DNA of 64,000 nt from Deltaproteobacteria bacterium. GTDB taxonomy: Bacteria; Myxococcota_A; Polyangia; Polyangiales; JADJMO01. The notes under the pieces are model-generated. The model was not told where the DNA came from, made no database searches, and saw nothing but the letters and a program-made list of their open reading frames with translations. The stretch spans positions 1 through 64,000 of the forward strand of contig JALHOE010000024.1 of assembly GCA_022843175.1 (NCBI GenBank), written 5' to 3'. This document shows positions 7,576 to 18,084 of the stretch, in pieces; the first letter of the stretch is position 1, and every line of letters begins with the position of its first letter. The position numbers and the translations under genes were made by a program.

Positions 7576-9584
7576 GTGACCCCGTCGATCTTCGGGAGTT
7601 CGTCTCTGCGTTCGTCACCGAGGCAGCCGAGCATCTCGAGGTCGCGAACTCCAAGCTGCTCCTCATCGAGAGCGCGGCGCGTGGCGGCCAGCCGATGCTG
7701 CGTCACGTGCGAGACGTGTTTCGCGCACTCCACACGATCAAGGGGCTCGCCGCGATGGTCGGCGTCGAGTCGATCGTCACCATCTCTCACCGCATGGAGG
7801 CGATCCTCCGCACCGCCGACCAGGCCTCGACCGCGTTGTCGCTCGATACCATCGACGCCCTTCTCGAGGGGACGCGCGCGATCGAGGTACGCGTCAAGCA
7901 ACTCGCGGATGGACTCCCGGTCGGCGAGCCGCCGGCCTCGCTGGTATTGCGGCTCGACACGCTCGACGCCGAGCCCGAAGCTGCGACGCGCGCGATCACG
8001 CGCGCGACCAGGCTCGATCCGGCGATCGCGCAGAAGCTCTCGGCCGCGGAGCACGAGCACCTCGCCACCGCCTCCGCCGCGGGACAACGCGCGTATCGGG
8101 CCGACTTCTTCCCTTCGCCGGCGCGCGCGGAGCAGGGCTTCAGCATCAACCGCGTACGCGAGCGCGTCTCGGCGATCGGCGAGTTGGTGAAGGTCCTTCC
8201 GTTGTCGGTGCCGGCCACCGAGCACGCGCCCGGCGGGCTCGCCTTCGTGATCCTGGTCGTCACAAGCGCGCTGCCCGCGCAGCTCGCGGCCGCCGTCGGG
8301 ATCGACGCCGACGCGGTGATCGCGCTCGACGCCGAGGTAAAGCCCGAAGTCGCCGCCGAGTCGGACGCGGTCGAGGACGAGCTGATCGTCAACGAGCCGG
8401 CGCGGCGAGGAATCGTGCGGGTCGACGTGAGTCGCCTCGACGAGGCGATGGATCGCCTGTCGTCGCTGGTGGTCAGTCGCTTCCGGCTGTCGCGCGAGGC
8501 GGTTCGCCTCGCCGAAAGGGGCGTGGACGTGCGCACCCTGCAGACGCTCCTCGCGGAGCACTCGCGGCAGCTCCGCGACCTTCGCGCGGCGATCCTCAAA
8601 GTGCGCATGGTGCCGATCGCCGAGGTGCTCGATCGGGTTCCGATGATCGTGCGCAGCCTCCGACGCTCGACGGGCAAGTCGGTTCGACTCGAGATTGACG
8701 GCGGGCACACCGAGCTCGACAAAGCGGTGGCCGAGCGGCTCTTCCCCGCGATCGTGCACCTCGTACGCAACGCGGTCGACCACGCCATCGAGACGCCAGA
8801 TGAGCGCGCTCGGCGTGGGAAGCCCGAGGAGGGGCTGGTCCGCGTCACGTGCACCGAACACTCCAACGCGCGGCTCGTGCTCTCGGTGAGCGACGACGGG
8901 CGCGGCATCGATCGGGAGACGGTCGCGCGGCGCGCAGAAGTGGAGGTCCCGGCGACGGACGCCGAGCTCCTCGACTTGCTCTGTCGCCCCGGCCTCTCGA
9001 CGCGCGACGAGGTCTCAACGGTCAGCGGACGCGGGATGGGGCTCGACATCATCCGTCGCGTCGCCGTCGAGCAGCTCGGCGGCGAGCTCGCCGTCTCGAG
9101 CGTGTGGAGGGTCGGCACCACGTTCACGATGACGGTGCCCCTGACCGTCTCGATCGTCGACGCGTTCACGTTCGAGTGCGCCGGACAACGGTTCGTGGTT
9201 CCGGTCGCGATCGTCGACGAAATCGTCGAGGTCGACGAGGGCGTGGCGACCCGCCTCGCGGGCTCGAAGGGGAACGTGCGCGTGTTCTTTCGCCGCGGCG
9301 AGTCGATCCCGCTGCTCCCGCTGGAGGAGGTGCTGGGCCTCGGCGTGGAACGCGTCGGCGCACGCAAGGCCATCGTCGTGCGCCGCGCCGGCGAGCCGAT
9401 CGCGTTCGCGGTCGATCGAATGCTCGGTCAGCAAGAGGTCGTGGTGCGTCCGCTCGAGGACCCGCTGGTGCAGGTCCCCGGGATCACCGGGGCGACCGAT
9501 CTCGGCGACGGCCAACCGACGCTGGTCGTCGATCTCGTGGCCCTCGGCGGCGTGGTGCGAATGGTGCGTGGGGCGGCCGCATGA
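7572..9584 (+). CDS. cheA: CheA chemosensory histidine kinase
   Basis: 670 residues from a GTG overlapping the cheY stop. The HPt (P1) domain covers about 1-110 with H54 in ALHTIKGLA. A linker of about 110-280 has no clear P2 domain. The dimerisation domain (P3) starts near 283. HATPase_c (P4) carries LVRNAVDHAIE near 396, SDDGRGID near 442 and GRGMGLDI near 487. The CheW-like P5 domain runs from about 515 to 660. It phosphorylates CheY and CheB under receptor control, docked through CheW. Length is close to usual for CheA. The segment around 200-270 could be a very divergent P2. Gene order and coupling (GTGA before, ATGA after) make it the kinase of this operon. Confidence 0.95.
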   Translation: MSDPVDLREFVSAFVTEAAEHLEVANSKLLLIESAARGGQPMLRHVRDVFRALHTIKGLAAMVGVESIVTISHRMEAILRTADQASTALSLDTIDALLEGTRAIEVRVKQLADGLPVGEPPASLVLRLDTLDAEPEAATRAITRATRLDPAIAQKLSAAEHEHLATASAAGQRAYRADFFPSPARAEQGFSINRVRERVSAIGELVKVLPLSVPATEHAPGGLAFVILVVTSALPAQLAAAVGIDADAVIALDAEVKPEVAAESDAVEDELIVNEPARRGIVRVDVSRLDEAMDRLSSLVVSRFRLSREAVRLAERGVDVRTLQTLLAEHSRQLRDLRAAILKVRMVPIAEVLDRVPMIVRSLRRSTGKSVRLEIDGGHTELDKAVAERLFPAIVHLVRNAVDHAIETPDERARRGKPEEGLVRVTCTEHSNARLVLSVSDDGRGIDRETVARRAEVEVPATDAELLDLLCRPGLSTRDEVSTVSGRGMGLDIIRRVAVEQLGGELAVSSVWRVGTTFTMTVPLTVSIVDAFTFECAGQRFVVPVAIVDEIVEVDEGVATRLAGSKGNVRVFFRRGESIPLLPLEEVLGLGVERVGARKAIVVRRAGEPIAFAVDRMLGQQEVVVRPLEDPLVQVPGITGATDLGDGQPTLVVDLVALGGVVRMVRGAAA

Positions 9585-10066
9585 GCACGCTCTACGTCGT
9601 CCTCGAGGTCGCCGATGCGGCGTACATCCTCCCGGCGAGCGAGGTGCGCGAGCTCGAGACGTTCGCCGGAGCGACGCCGGTCCCCGCGGCGGCAGCTTTC
9701 GTGGCCGGCGTCGTGCACATCCGCGGTCGCGTGGTCCCGGTCGTCGATCTTCGTCGCCGCTTCGGGCTCCCGGCCGTCGAGCGGACGCTCGAGACGCGGG
9801 TCGTGGTCACCGAGGTCGGCGACCGCTTGGTCGGCCTGGTGGCGGACCGCGCGCGCGAGCTGGTGCGACCAGCCGCAGAAATTACACCCCCGCCGCGCGT
9901 GATCGCGGAACAAACGCTGGGGTTCGTAAAAGGCATCGTTGAGCTCGATAAGCGGATCTATCTGCTGCTCGATCTCGACCGAATCATCGGTGAGGAGCAA
10001 GACCATGGCGAACGAGACCTCCACCTCGACGACGGCGGGCCTCGACGCCGCGCACTCCCGCGCTGA
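9581..10066 (+). CDS. cheW: CheW coupling protein
   Basis: 161 residues from the ATG that overlaps the cheA stop. One CheW domain spans about 1-140: an SH3-like beta fold with [30 protein letters not shown] and [19 protein letters not shown], all typical of the family. The last 20 or so residues (basic and acidic, [15 protein letters not shown]) have no family match and are encoded where the gene overlaps the start of the receptor gene by 62 bases in another frame. It links the receptor array to CheA P5. The long overlap implies translational coupling of CheW and receptor. Confidence 0.93.
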   Translation: MSTLYVVLEVADAAYILPASEVRELETFAGATPVPAAAAFVAGVVHIRGRVVPVVDLRRRFGLPAVERTLETRVVVTEVGDRLVGLVADRARELVRPAAEITPPPRVIAEQTLGFVKGIVELDKRIYLLLDLDRIIGEEQDHGERDLHLDDGGPRRRALPR

Positions 10067-12545
10067 GCGGGTCGCGCGCACCCTGCAAGCGACGCTCGGT
10101 ACCGCGAAGAGCGCCGCCGAATCGTTGGAGCGTGCCGCGACGAACGGTGAGGAGCGCGCCCGCGCGGGCGAAGACGTACGGCGAGCGGTCGAGTCGCTGG
10201 TCGCCGGCGTCGAACAAACCTCAGTCGCCATCGGCTCGATGGCCCGCATGCAGGCGAGCGTCGCCGAGAGCGCGCGTTCGCTGCAGGGCCTGTCCGAGTC
10301 CAACGTGGCAGGCGTGGAGCAGCTGTCCCGCTCGATCGAATCGACCCGCAAGGACGCGGCGCTGCTCGCCTCGTCGGTCGAAGAGGGCGCGGCGACGATC
10401 GAACAGACGACCCGCTCGGTGCGCGGCGTCGCAACCAACGCCGAGGACCTCGCTGCGGCAGCCGAGGAGCTCCTCGCCACGTGCTCGCAGACGAGCAACG
10501 GCATCCGTGAGCTCAGCGCACGCGGCGAAGCGAACGCGAGCACCATCGAGCAGGTCGCGGCGACCCTCGAACAGATGGCCAAGGGCATCGTGCGCCTCGC
10601 GCAAGACGCGCGTGACGTCGGCGAGCGGATGGGCAAGGTCACCACCGACGTCGAGGCGGTCGGCCGGTCGCTCGGCGAAGTCGCGCGCGACGCCACCGAG
10701 ATGTCGTCCTCGGTCGAGGAGACCGCCTCGACCACCGAGGAGCTCGCCCGATCGATCCGCACGGCGGCCGATCAAGCGAAGGCGTTGCAGGCCGACGCGG
10801 CGGAGGCGGCGAGCGCGGTCACCGAGATCGCGGCGTCGGTGGAGGAGGTCGCGGCGACCGCGGAGAAGAGCGCGGCGACGATCGACGCCAACGCAGCCAG
10901 CATCGAACAGCTGTCACGATCGGCCATCGCAAGCGCCCGCGCTGCCGATGAGATTCGTCAACGTTCAGGGGTCAGCGCGACGGCGGCTGCCGACCTCGAG
11001 AAGACGTCGCGGCGCCTCTCCACGTCGACCGAAACGGCGAAGGCCGCGAGCGAGCGCGTCTCGAGCACCGCGCGCGAGGGTGGAGCCGTGGTCACCAAGT
11101 CGATCGCCGGGTTCGTCAAGATCCGCGGCGCGATCTCCGAAGCGGCGACCGTGATCAAAGAGATGGGCAAACGCTCGGAGGAGATCGGCGACTTCGTCCA
11201 GACGATCAACCTCATCGCCGACCGCACGAACCTCCTCTCGTTGAACGCGAGCATCGAGGCCGCCCGCGCCGGCGAGCACGGCCGGGGTTTCGCGGTCGTG
11301 GCCGAGGAGATTCGGGCGCTCGCCGATCGCGCGGCCACCGCCAGCGGTGACATCGGCAAGGTCATTCGAAGCCTCCAGGGCACCTCTCGCGATGCCATGA
11401 GCGCGACCGCCGAGGGCGTGCGCGCCGCCGAAGAGGGCTCGACCCTCGCGGCGGAGGCCGACCGCGCGCTGAGCAGCATCCTCGGCGGGATCGAGGGCGT
11501 CGCGACCGGTGTCCGCGAGGTCTCGGCGGCCATGGACGAGCAGCTTCGTCTCGCGCAGACCGTGAGCGGCTCGACGAGCGAGGTCACCGAGCACGCGCGT
11601 CGAGTCGCGATCGCCGCCGAGGAACAGGCGACCGCGAGCCAGTCGCTCTCCCGCGGCTCCGCGGAGATGCGCCGCAGCGCGAAGCAGACCTCGGAGGCGA
11701 CCGCCGAGCAGGCGCGTGCGCTCCGTGAGTTGGTGAAGATCGCCGGGCGTCTGCGTGGCAGCGCCGAGCAGGTCTCTTCGGCCACGGCCGAGCAGGCGGC
11801 AGCAGCGGGGCAACTCGCCCGTACCGCGCAGCAAATGCGAACGATCACGCATCGAACCGCGAGTGCCATGAATGAGCAGAGCAGCGTCGTCGAGACGGTG
11901 GCCACCAGCGCCAAGGAGGTGCTCACGTCTACCTCGCGCGCCATCGCGGGACTCGGCGAGCAGTCGAAGGGCGCGGTCGAGGTCGCCAGGGCGATGGACG
12001 TCGCCCGCAAAGAGGCGGTCGCGAGCTCGCGCGCCGTCGTCGAACAATCGAAGGCGCTGAGGCAGCTCGAAGAAGCTTCGCGGCAGGTGGCGCTCCTCTC
12101 GACCGAGGTGCGCAAGGCGACCGGCGAGCAAGCCAAGGCGATCGTCTCGCTCAGCGCGGCGAGCGAGGAATCCAAACGAATCGCTCGGCAGAACGCGCGC
12201 GCGCTCGACGAGCAGACCAACACCTTGCGCATGCTCGCCGGGAACCTGGTCAAACAGAACCTCACGATCGCCTCGGTCGCGAGTGCGACCAGCGAGCACA
12301 CCGCCGGCACCGAGCAGCTCCTCGCCGCGATCGCCGAAATGCGCGGTCGTGCGCGAGAGATCGCCGCGCTCATCGCGCAACAGGCGAAGGCTGTGGCCGA
12401 GCTCGCGATGGAGATTCGCGCGACCACAGCCGGAGTCGCCGCGGTGCGCGCATCCACCGAGGAAAACGGTCGCGACCTGCGCGCGGTCCTCTCGGCGATC
12501 GACGAGGCACGGGTGCCCCTCACGGGTAACGGCGGTGCCCGATGA
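10005..12545 (+). CDS. Sensorless cytoplasmic methyl-accepting chemotaxis protein
   Basis: 846 residues from the ATG at 10005, preceded by GAGGAG. The signalling tip is the well conserved [20 protein letters not shown] and [20 protein letters not shown] near residues 403-442. The rest, on both sides, is Ala/Ser/Glu/Thr-rich heptad sequence expected to form long antiparallel coiled coils, with many Glu-Gln/Ala-Ser pairs that could be methylation sites. No transmembrane segment, PAS, GAF, HAMP or periplasmic domain is visible. Roughly 400 residues lie on each side of the tip, longer than usual cytoplasmic receptors. It should form a soluble array with CheA/CheW; signal input must come through partners or the coil itself. 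It overlaps the HEAT-repeat gene by ATGA, which suggests that protein as a candidate input partner (inference). Confidence 0.92.
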   Translation: MANETSTSTTAGLDAAHSRAERVARTLQATLGTAKSAAESLERAATNGEERARAGEDVRRAVESLVAGVEQTSVAIGSMARMQASVAESARSLQGLSESNVAGVEQLSRSIESTRKDAALLASSVEEGAATIEQTTRSVRGVATNAEDLAAAAEELLATCSQTSNGIRELSARGEANASTIEQVAATLEQMAKGIVRLAQDARDVGERMGKVTTDVEAVGRSLGEVARDATEMSSSVEETASTTEELARSIRTAADQAKALQADAAEAASAVTEIAASVEEVAATAEKSAATIDANAASIEQLSRSAIASARAADEIRQRSGVSATAAADLEKTSRRLSTSTETAKAASERVSSTAREGGAVVTKSIAGFVKIRGAISEAATVIKEMGKRSEEIGDFVQTINLIADRTNLLSLNASIEAARAGEHGRGFAVVAEEIRALADRAATASGDIGKVIRSLQGTSRDAMSATAEGVRAAEEGSTLAAEADRALSSILGGIEGVATGVREVSAAMDEQLRLAQTVSGSTSEVTEHARRVAIAAEEQATASQSLSRGSAEMRRSAKQTSEATAEQARALRELVKIAGRLRGSAEQVSSATAEQAAAAGQLARTAQQMRTITHRTASAMNEQSSVVETVATSAKEVLTSTSRAIAGLGEQSKGAVEVARAMDVARKEAVASSRAVVEQSKALRQLEEASRQVALLSTEVRKATGEQAKAIVSLSAASEESKRIARQNARALDEQTNTLRMLAGNLVKQNLTIASVASATSEHTAGTEQLLAAIAEMRGRAREIAALIAQQAKAVAELAMEIRATTAGVAAVRASTEENGRDLRAVLSAIDEARVPLTGNGGAR

Positions 12546-14866
12546 CGGGTTCGCCCACGCTCTCCGACAGCGATCGCGCCCAAATCGCTGAACTTCGCGG
12601 CAAGAGCCTCGACGCGAGAGCGCTCATCGATCGCCTCCGGACCGACCGTTGGGCGGTGCGGCGCGCCGCCGTCACCGCGCTCGCCGAGCTCGCCGAGCGC
12701 TCCACCCGAAGCCTCTGCGAGGCGCTCGTGCGGAAGCGCGATCACGAGGCGCAGATCGCCGCCATCGTCGACGCGCTGAGCACGTCGCGCGGCGAGGTCG
12801 TCGCAGACGTCGAGGCGCTCGCGACTCACGACAACCCAGCCGTCGTGTGCGATGTGGCGACGATCCTCGGACGTCGGCGGAGCGTCGCCAGCATCGGGCT
12901 CCTCGGCAAGCTCACCGCCCACGCCGACGACAACGTCGCGGTCGCCGCGGTCGAAGCGCTCGGCCGTATCGGGGGCGATGCGGCGGTCGACGCGCTTCTC
13001 GCGCTGTGCGAGACGCGCTCGTTCTTTCGCGTGTTTCCGGCGATCGACGTGCTCGGTCGCAGCGGAGACGCGCGCGCGACCGAGGTGCTGTTGCGGCTCC
13101 TCGACGACCCGCTCTACGCGCCGGAGGCTGCGCGCGCGCTCGGCCGAACCGGCGACGAACGCGCGCTCGAGGCGCTCGTGCGGCTGCTCGCCCACTCGAC
13201 CGAGGCGCTGGTTCGCGTGGCCGCCGTCGCGATCACCGAGGTCCACGATCGCCTCTACGGCCGGTTCGGCAGCACCCGCCGCCTCTTGGAGCTGCAAGGA
13301 GCCACGAGCCCGATCGCGCGGCTTCGCGATGCGCTCTCGTCGGCCGACGAGCTCGAGGAGACGGCCATCGTCCGCGTCGTCGGGTTGCTCGGCGGCGACC
13401 AGGCTGCCGCTGCGCTCATCGAGCTGGTCACCCGAGGCGAAGGTCGCGCCGTCGCCTCCGCCGAGTCGGTGCTCCGTGATCTCGATCCCCCCGCCCTGGC
13501 GCCGATGCTCGAGGCCATTCGCTGTGGCGACAGCGAGACACGCGCGACGCTGCTGCCGCTGATCGGGGCGCGCGCCACCGACTCGACCGCGCTCGCCGCA
13601 TGCCTTTTGGATCCGTCGCCGCGCGTCCGCGCGCTCGCCGCCGACAGCCTCGCGCGAATGGGCGCGATCGACGCGGTCCCGCCATTGTTCGACGCGCTTC
13701 GCGACCCCGACCAAAGGGTAGCCCAGGCCGCCATCGCGGCGATCCAGTCGCTGGGGAGCGTCGAGACGGAGCGCTTGGCGCTCGAGACCGCAAAGGACCG
13801 CGATCCGGCGGTGCGGCGCGCCGGAATCCGCATTCTCTCCTATTTTGGGTACGCCGCTGCGCTCGAGCCGCTCCTCGATGCGGCGGTCGATCCCGACGAA
13901 CGGGTGCGCGAGGTCGCGCTCGGCGGGCTCCCCCTGCTCGACAGTTCGCGCGCCGACCGGGCGATCGCGTCCGCGCTTCACCACCCGTCGGCCCGCACCC
14001 GCGCGGCCGCCGTTCGCGCGCTCGGGCACGTCGACCGCGCGCGCGACGTGGCCGACGCGTTGATCGCCGCCCTCGCCGATCCAGATCCGTGGGTCCGCTA
14101 TTTCGCCTGTCAGGCGCTCGCGCGGCGTGGTGACGAACGCGCCGTGCCCGCGCTCGTCGCGCGGCTCGACGACGAAGCCGGGCAAGTGCGCGTCGGCGCG
14201 ATCGAGGCGCTGGCCCAGTTCTCCGAGCCCCGTGCGATCGCCGCGCTGACGTCGGCCGCGGAGGGTAGCGACCCCGACCTCCGGCGCGCCGCGATCATCG
14301 GCTTCGGCCTGACCGGCAACGCCGCCGCGTTCCCGATCATCGCGCGCGCGATGCGCGACTCGGATGCCTCGACGAGGCTCGTGGCGGTCTCCGCGCTCGC
14401 GAACCTCGGGGGCACGGGCGTCCTCGACGCCATCGTCCTCGCGACCCGCGATCCCGACGGGTCGGTGGCGAGCGCGGCCCTCAGCGTCCTCGGAGGGCGC
14501 GCAGAGCCGGCGGCTTTCGAGCTGCTCCTTTCGCTCCTCGACGAGCCCTCCACCTCCGACCGCGCGCTCTACGCCATCGCTCAGCCGGTCGTCGGACGGG
14601 TGCACGCGATCGCCGCGGCGTTGACTGCAGCGTCTGGCGAGCTGGCCTCACTCCTCGCCGCCGCGCTCGTACGCATGAAGACCCCCGACGCCAGCGCAGC
14701 GCTCATCGGCGCGCTCTCGTCGCCGACGGTCCGCACGCGTCGCGCGATCGCGAGCGCGCTCTCGGTCGTGCCCCTCCCGGAGCACCGCTCAGCGATGTTG
14801 CACGCTTTGAACGCAGAGCACGACGCGGATGTCCGCAAGCTGCTTCGCAAGGCTCTCAGCGCGTGA
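12542..14866 (+). CDS. HEAT-repeat protein of the chemosensory operon
   Basis: 774 residues consisting almost entirely of HEAT-like repeats of about 30 residues. Typical units read [58 protein letters not shown] and [21 protein letters not shown]. There is no signal peptide or membrane segment, so it should be a cytoplasmic alpha-solenoid scaffold. HEAT/PBS-lyase repeats bind other proteins; a phycobilin-lyase role is unlikely here. It lies between the receptor gene (ATGA overlap) and cheR (10-base gap), so it is almost certainly made with the pathway proteins. HEAT-repeat proteins are known in some other myxobacterial chemosensory clusters. What it binds is not shown by sequence. Family assignment is firm. 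Confidence 0.88.
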   Translation: MTGSPTLSDSDRAQIAELRGKSLDARALIDRLRTDRWAVRRAAVTALAELAERSTRSLCEALVRKRDHEAQIAAIVDALSTSRGEVVADVEALATHDNPAVVCDVATILGRRRSVASIGLLGKLTAHADDNVAVAAVEALGRIGGDAAVDALLALCETRSFFRVFPAIDVLGRSGDARATEVLLRLLDDPLYAPEAARALGRTGDERALEALVRLLAHSTEALVRVAAVAITEVHDRLYGRFGSTRRLLELQGATSPIARLRDALSSADELEETAIVRVVGLLGGDQAAAALIELVTRGEGRAVASAESVLRDLDPPALAPMLEAIRCGDSETRATLLPLIGARATDSTALAACLLDPSPRVRALAADSLARMGAIDAVPPLFDALRDPDQRVAQAAIAAIQSLGSVETERLALETAKDRDPAVRRAGIRILSYFGYAAALEPLLDAAVDPDERVREVALGGLPLLDSSRADRAIASALHHPSARTRAAAVRALGHVDRARDVADALIAALADPDPWVRYFACQALARRGDERAVPALVARLDDEAGQVRVGAIEALAQFSEPRAIAALTSAAEGSDPDLRRAAIIGFGLTGNAAAFPIIARAMRDSDASTRLVAVSALANLGGTGVLDAIVLATRDPDGSVASAALSVLGGRAEPAAFELLLSLLDEPSTSDRALYAIAQPVVGRVHAIAAALTAASGELASLLAAALVRMKTPDASAALIGALSSPTVRTRRAIASALSVVPLPEHRSAMLHALNAEHDADVRKLLRKALSA

Positions 14867-14876
14867 CCCACGAACC

Positions 14877-15683
14877 ATGGCGCTACCCATGACGCCACAA
14901 GTGTTCGCGATCCTGAGCGCGCTCATCGAAGAGCAGCTCGGAATCCACTATGAGCATGCCGATGCCAACCTGCTGGCCGACAAGTTGACTCCACGCGCGG
15001 CCGATCGCGGGTTCGAGTCGCTCCTCGACTACTACTACTTCCTTCGTTACGACCCGGAGGCGTCCAGCGAGCTCGCGGCGCTGGCCGACGCACTCGTGGT
15101 CAACGAGACCTACTTCTTCCGCGAGGCCGACCAGCTCGCGGTCTTGGTGTCGATCCTCACCGAGCTCAAAAGACCGGCCCGGGTTTGGTGCGCGGCATCG
15201 TCCACCGGAGAGGAGCCGTACACGCTCGCGATGATGCTTCGCGAGCGGGGCATCGCGGACAAAGTCTCGATCTTGGCGAGCGATGTCAGCACACGAGCAT
15301 TGTCCCGTGCGCGCTCGGCGATCTACCGCGGCCGCTCGCTCCGCGCGCTGCCGGATGCGATGCGGCGACGCCACTTTCAGGTGGAAGGCGACGCTCTTCG
15401 GCTCGACGAATCGATCCGTCGCGCCGTGACGTTTCGCCCGCTCAACCTGTTCGACGACGCCGGCGTGGCCGCGCTGGGTGAATTCGACGCCATTCTCTGC
15501 CGCAACGTGCTGATCTACTTTCGTGATTCCGGTGTTTCGCGCGTCGTCGAGCGCTTGACGCGCCGGCTCGTCAACGGAGGCTACTTGCTGGTCGGGGTCT
15601 CGGAGTCGCTGCTTCGCTTTTCGACGGCGCTGACGTGCGCCGAACGGAGCGGCGTCTTCCTCTACCAGCGAGTCGACTCATGA
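14877..15683 (+). CDS. cheR: CheR protein-glutamate methyltransferase
   Basis: 268 residues. The ATG at 14877 is chosen; an ATG four codons later is also possible. The N-terminal helical CheR domain spans about 1-65, with VNETYFFRE at the junction. The SAM-dependent methyltransferase domain shows VWCAASSTGEEPYTLAM (SAM-binding loop), ILASDVSTRALSRA and FDAILCRNVLIYF. It methylates receptor glutamates using S-adenosylmethionine, setting adaptation of the long receptor two genes upstream. There is no C-terminal pentapeptide-binding extension or TPR. It overlaps cheB by ATGA. Length and motifs are normal for CheR. Confidence 0.95.
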   Translation: MALPMTPQVFAILSALIEEQLGIHYEHADANLLADKLTPRAADRGFESLLDYYYFLRYDPEASSELAALADALVVNETYFFREADQLAVLVSILTELKRPARVWCAASSTGEEPYTLAMMLRERGIADKVSILASDVSTRALSRARSAIYRGRSLRALPDAMRRRHFQVEGDALRLDESIRRAVTFRPLNLFDDAGVAALGEFDAILCRNVLIYFRDSGVSRVVERLTRRLVNGGYLLVGVSESLLRFSTALTCAERSGVFLYQRVDS

Positions 15684-16696
15684 CCGTTCGCGTCCTCGTC
15701 GTCGACGACTCCGCCTTCGCCCGCAAGGTGGTCCGCGAGATTTTGCAGCGGGCACCCGGTATCGAGGTCATCGGCTTCGCGCGTGACGGGCTCGATGCTC
15801 TCGAGAAGATCGGAGAGCTTCGCCCGGACGTCGTCACGCTCGATCTCGTGATGCCGCACCTCGATGGCGTCGGCGTGCTGCGCGCACTGACGATGCCACA
15901 CCCGCCGCGCGTCGTCGTGGTCAGCATGGTGGACGAAGAGAGCGCGCTCGGTGTCGAAGCGCTCCGACTCGGCGCCTTCGACGTCGTGCGCAAGCCGACA
16001 TCGCTCGCGGTCGCCACCCTCTACGACATCGACGAAGAGTTGATTCGGAAGGTACTCGCCGCAGGTGACGCAGGCGTCCGCGCTCCCGTGGTCACGATTG
16101 CACCGATTGAGAAGAGCGCGCTTCGCGCGAGCAATCGGATCGTCGTGCTCGGCACCTCCACCGGCGGCCCTCAGGCGCTGACGCGCCTGGCTCGCGCGCT
16201 GCCGGCAGATTTCCCCGCGCCGATCAGCGTCGCGCTCCACATCCCGGCCGGCTACACGGAGGCGCTCGCGCAACGACTCAACGAGGAGTGCGCGCTCGAG
16301 GTCCTCGAAGCCAGCGACGGACTCGCGATGCGGCCCGGGCGCGTGATCATCGCGCGGGCGGGCGCCCACATGAGGCTCGCGATCGCCGACGGGGTCGACT
16401 GCGTACGGGTCGACGTCCGCCCGGTCGACGCTCTCTATCGCCCGTCGGTCGACGTGCTCTTCGAATCGGCGGCGGCCGTGTTCGGCGCGCGCACGATCGG
16501 CGTGGTGCTCACCGGCATGGGCGACGACGGCACCCGCGGCGCCCGTAAGATCCACGAAGCCGGAGGCACGATCATCACCGAGGCCGAGAGCACCTGCGTG
16601 GTGTATGGCATGCCGCGCGCGGTACACGAGGCCGGCCTGAGCGACGAAGAAGTGCCGCTCGATCGAGTCATCGAAGCAATGGTTCGCCGGCTGTGA
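15680..16696 (+). CDS. cheB: CheB receptor methylesterase/deamidase
   Basis: 338 residues from the ATG overlapping the cheR stop. The receiver domain (1-125) has D9-D10, phosphoacceptor D55 in VTLDLVMPH and a KP pair near 105. The methylesterase domain (about 150-338) has catalytic S160 in LGTSTGGPQAL, H187 in VALHIPAGY and D282/D283 in TGMGDDG. It removes receptor methyl groups when phosphorylated by CheA. It is the last gene of the operon; its stop is 16 bases from the converging chitinase gene. All catalytic residues are present, so the methylation circuit looks complete. Confidence 0.96.
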   Translation: MTVRVLVVDDSAFARKVVREILQRAPGIEVIGFARDGLDALEKIGELRPDVVTLDLVMPHLDGVGVLRALTMPHPPRVVVVSMVDEESALGVEALRLGAFDVVRKPTSLAVATLYDIDEELIRKVLAAGDAGVRAPVVTIAPIEKSALRASNRIVVLGTSTGGPQALTRLARALPADFPAPISVALHIPAGYTEALAQRLNEECALEVLEASDGLAMRPGRVIIARAGAHMRLAIADGVDCVRVDVRPVDALYRPSVDVLFESAAAVFGARTIGVVLTGMGDDGTRGARKIHEAGGTIITEAESTCVVYGMPRAVHEAGLSDEEVPLDRVIEAMVRRL

Positions 16697-16712
16697 TGGG
16701 GACTGCGCGGCT

Positions 16713-17870
16713 TCAACAGGTCAGGTTCGCGCCGGGCGACACGCCGAGCATCTCGCAGAACCGTCGGTAGGCTTCGATGCGGCTCTGCACCTGCGCCGGA
16801 TTGCGACCGCCGCACTCCAGGCTGCCGTTGATCGAGCGGACCGTCTCGCCAAAGCCGCGGTCGAACGCCATCGCGTCGTGGCACGTCATGGTGCCGGGGC
16901 CCGTGGAGGTCATCCAGTACCAGATGCCCGTGGCCCACGCGACCCACGACTCGCGCGCGACGCGGTCGGGGTCGCGACGCAGCACCTCCTGATCGCCGAA
17001 GATCGCGCGGCTCGCCGCGCAGTAGTTGTAGTTCCACGAGAGCTGGATCGGCCCGCGACCGAAGTACCGCTTGCCGGCCTCCGGCGCGCACCCGGCGGCG
17101 CCCCAATCGGTGTAGTCCGACTTGTTGATCTCCTCCACGTACACGAGCGCGCCGGTCTCGTGATTCACGTTGGCGAGGAACGCCGCGACCTCGCGCTTGC
17201 GCGCGTCGGCGCTCCCCGTCGTCGCGAAGGCCGGGAACTTCTTGGTCGCTTCGACGAGCCCCTCGTAGGTGTAGAAGCCGTTGCGACTCGGGAACATCGC
17301 CTCGAACGTCGACTTGCCGAGTATGGACGAGAGCCCCGAAGCACCCGTCGTGCCTCCGGTCGTGCCTCCCGCGCTGCCGCCCGTGGTTCCCCCGGTGCAG
17401 GTCTTCGGATCCCAGAACCACGTGCTGATCGTCGGGTCGTATCCGGGATTGTCGTGCTCCGCGACGTAGTGGCTGCCCTTGAATCGAACGACGTCGCCCG
17501 TGCGGTACTGCTTGCCCGCGCTCCACTCGGTCGCGCTGCAGCCGCCGCCGGTCCCTGGCGGCGCGCTCGGCGGGGCGCCGGTCGTCCCACCACCGGAGCA
17601 GCCAGAGACCTCGCTCCACGCGTCTGCCCACGCGAAGCCGGTGCCGGGCGCGTACGCGCTGCCGATCGAGCACCAACCGGAATACGGGTACGGCTTGCAG
17701 CGGTAGGTCTTGCCGCTCGCGGTGACGAGGTCTCCCGCTTGATAGGGCGCACCGGCGCGGTAGGCCGGCGCCGAGCAGGCCGCCTGCGCGCCGCGGTCGA
17801 TCTCGTCTCCCTCACCGACGGCGCAACCGAGGAGCATCGCGGTGACGATGAGAGCGGCAACTCGTGTCAT
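16713..17870 (-). CDS. Secreted GH19 chitinase lipoprotein with two chitin-binding modules
   Basis: 385 residues from the ATG at 17870, which has GAAGGGA 7 bases upstream; an in-frame ATG 8 codons earlier lacks this. A lipobox (AMLLGC) ends the signal peptide at about residue 15. Two ChtBD3-like carbohydrate-binding modules follow (about 32-91 and 111-158; Trp/Tyr rich, YRAGAPYQAGDLV and WSAGKQYRTGDVV), then a Gly/Thr linker and a GH19 domain (about 178-385). Catalytic E238 lies in VNHETG, the second acid is E246 or E247 in YVEEINKSDY, and GRGPIQLSWNYNY is the family signature. It hydrolyses chitin or related glycans outside the cell, fitting a predatory or saprophytic lifestyle. It is a single gene converging on cheB. 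Confidence 0.92.
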   Translation of the reverse strand: MTRVAALIVTAMLLGCAVGEGDEIDRGAQAACSAPAYRAGAPYQAGDLVTASGKTYRCKPYPYSGWCSIGSAYAPGTGFAWADAWSEVSGCSGGGTTGAPPSAPPGTGGGCSATEWSAGKQYRTGDVVRFKGSHYVAEHDNPGYDPTISTWFWDPKTCTGGTTGGSAGGTTGGTTGASGLSSILGKSTFEAMFPSRNGFYTYEGLVEATKKFPAFATTGSADARKREVAAFLANVNHETGALVYVEEINKSDYTDWGAAGCAPEAGKRYFGRGPIQLSWNYNYCAASRAIFGDQEVLRRDPDRVARESWVAWATGIWYWMTSTGPGTMTCHDAMAFDRGFGETVRSINGSLECGGRNPAQVQSRIEAYRRFCEMLGVSPGANLTC

Positions 17871-18012
17871 GGGCGTTCCCTTCCTCGTCGACAACGAGAT
17901 CGCGTCGACGTGGCCGAGCGCATAGCGAGCGCGATGCCACCTCGCGGCCGCGCCGGAACGCCATTGTTTCGTGCGAGATCTTGCGGCTCGTCGCGGTCAC
18001 GCGAACGAGACT

Positions 18013-18051
18013 CGGGGGAGCGAATTCCCCGGGCGTCGACTCGACTCCCCG
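18013..18051. repeat. GC-rich hairpin element with CGACTCCCCG tail
   Basis: CGGGG at 18013-18017 can pair with CCCCG at 18027-18031 around a short loop. The following 14 bases GACTCGACTCCCCG (18038-18051) recur exactly at 30027-30040. It lies in the 283-base region upstream of the chitinase gene. Probably a copy of a dispersed hairpin element; a role in transcription is possible but unproven. Confidence 0.5.
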
Positions 18052-18084
18052 CGCGCTGGTCCAGAGCACTTTCCGGCCGACCCA

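Noticed and set aside
10958-14605. Long minus-strand open frame opposite the receptor and HEAT genes
   Set aside because: Low-complexity Ser/Ala/Arg sequence, no motifs; opposite strand genes are certain.
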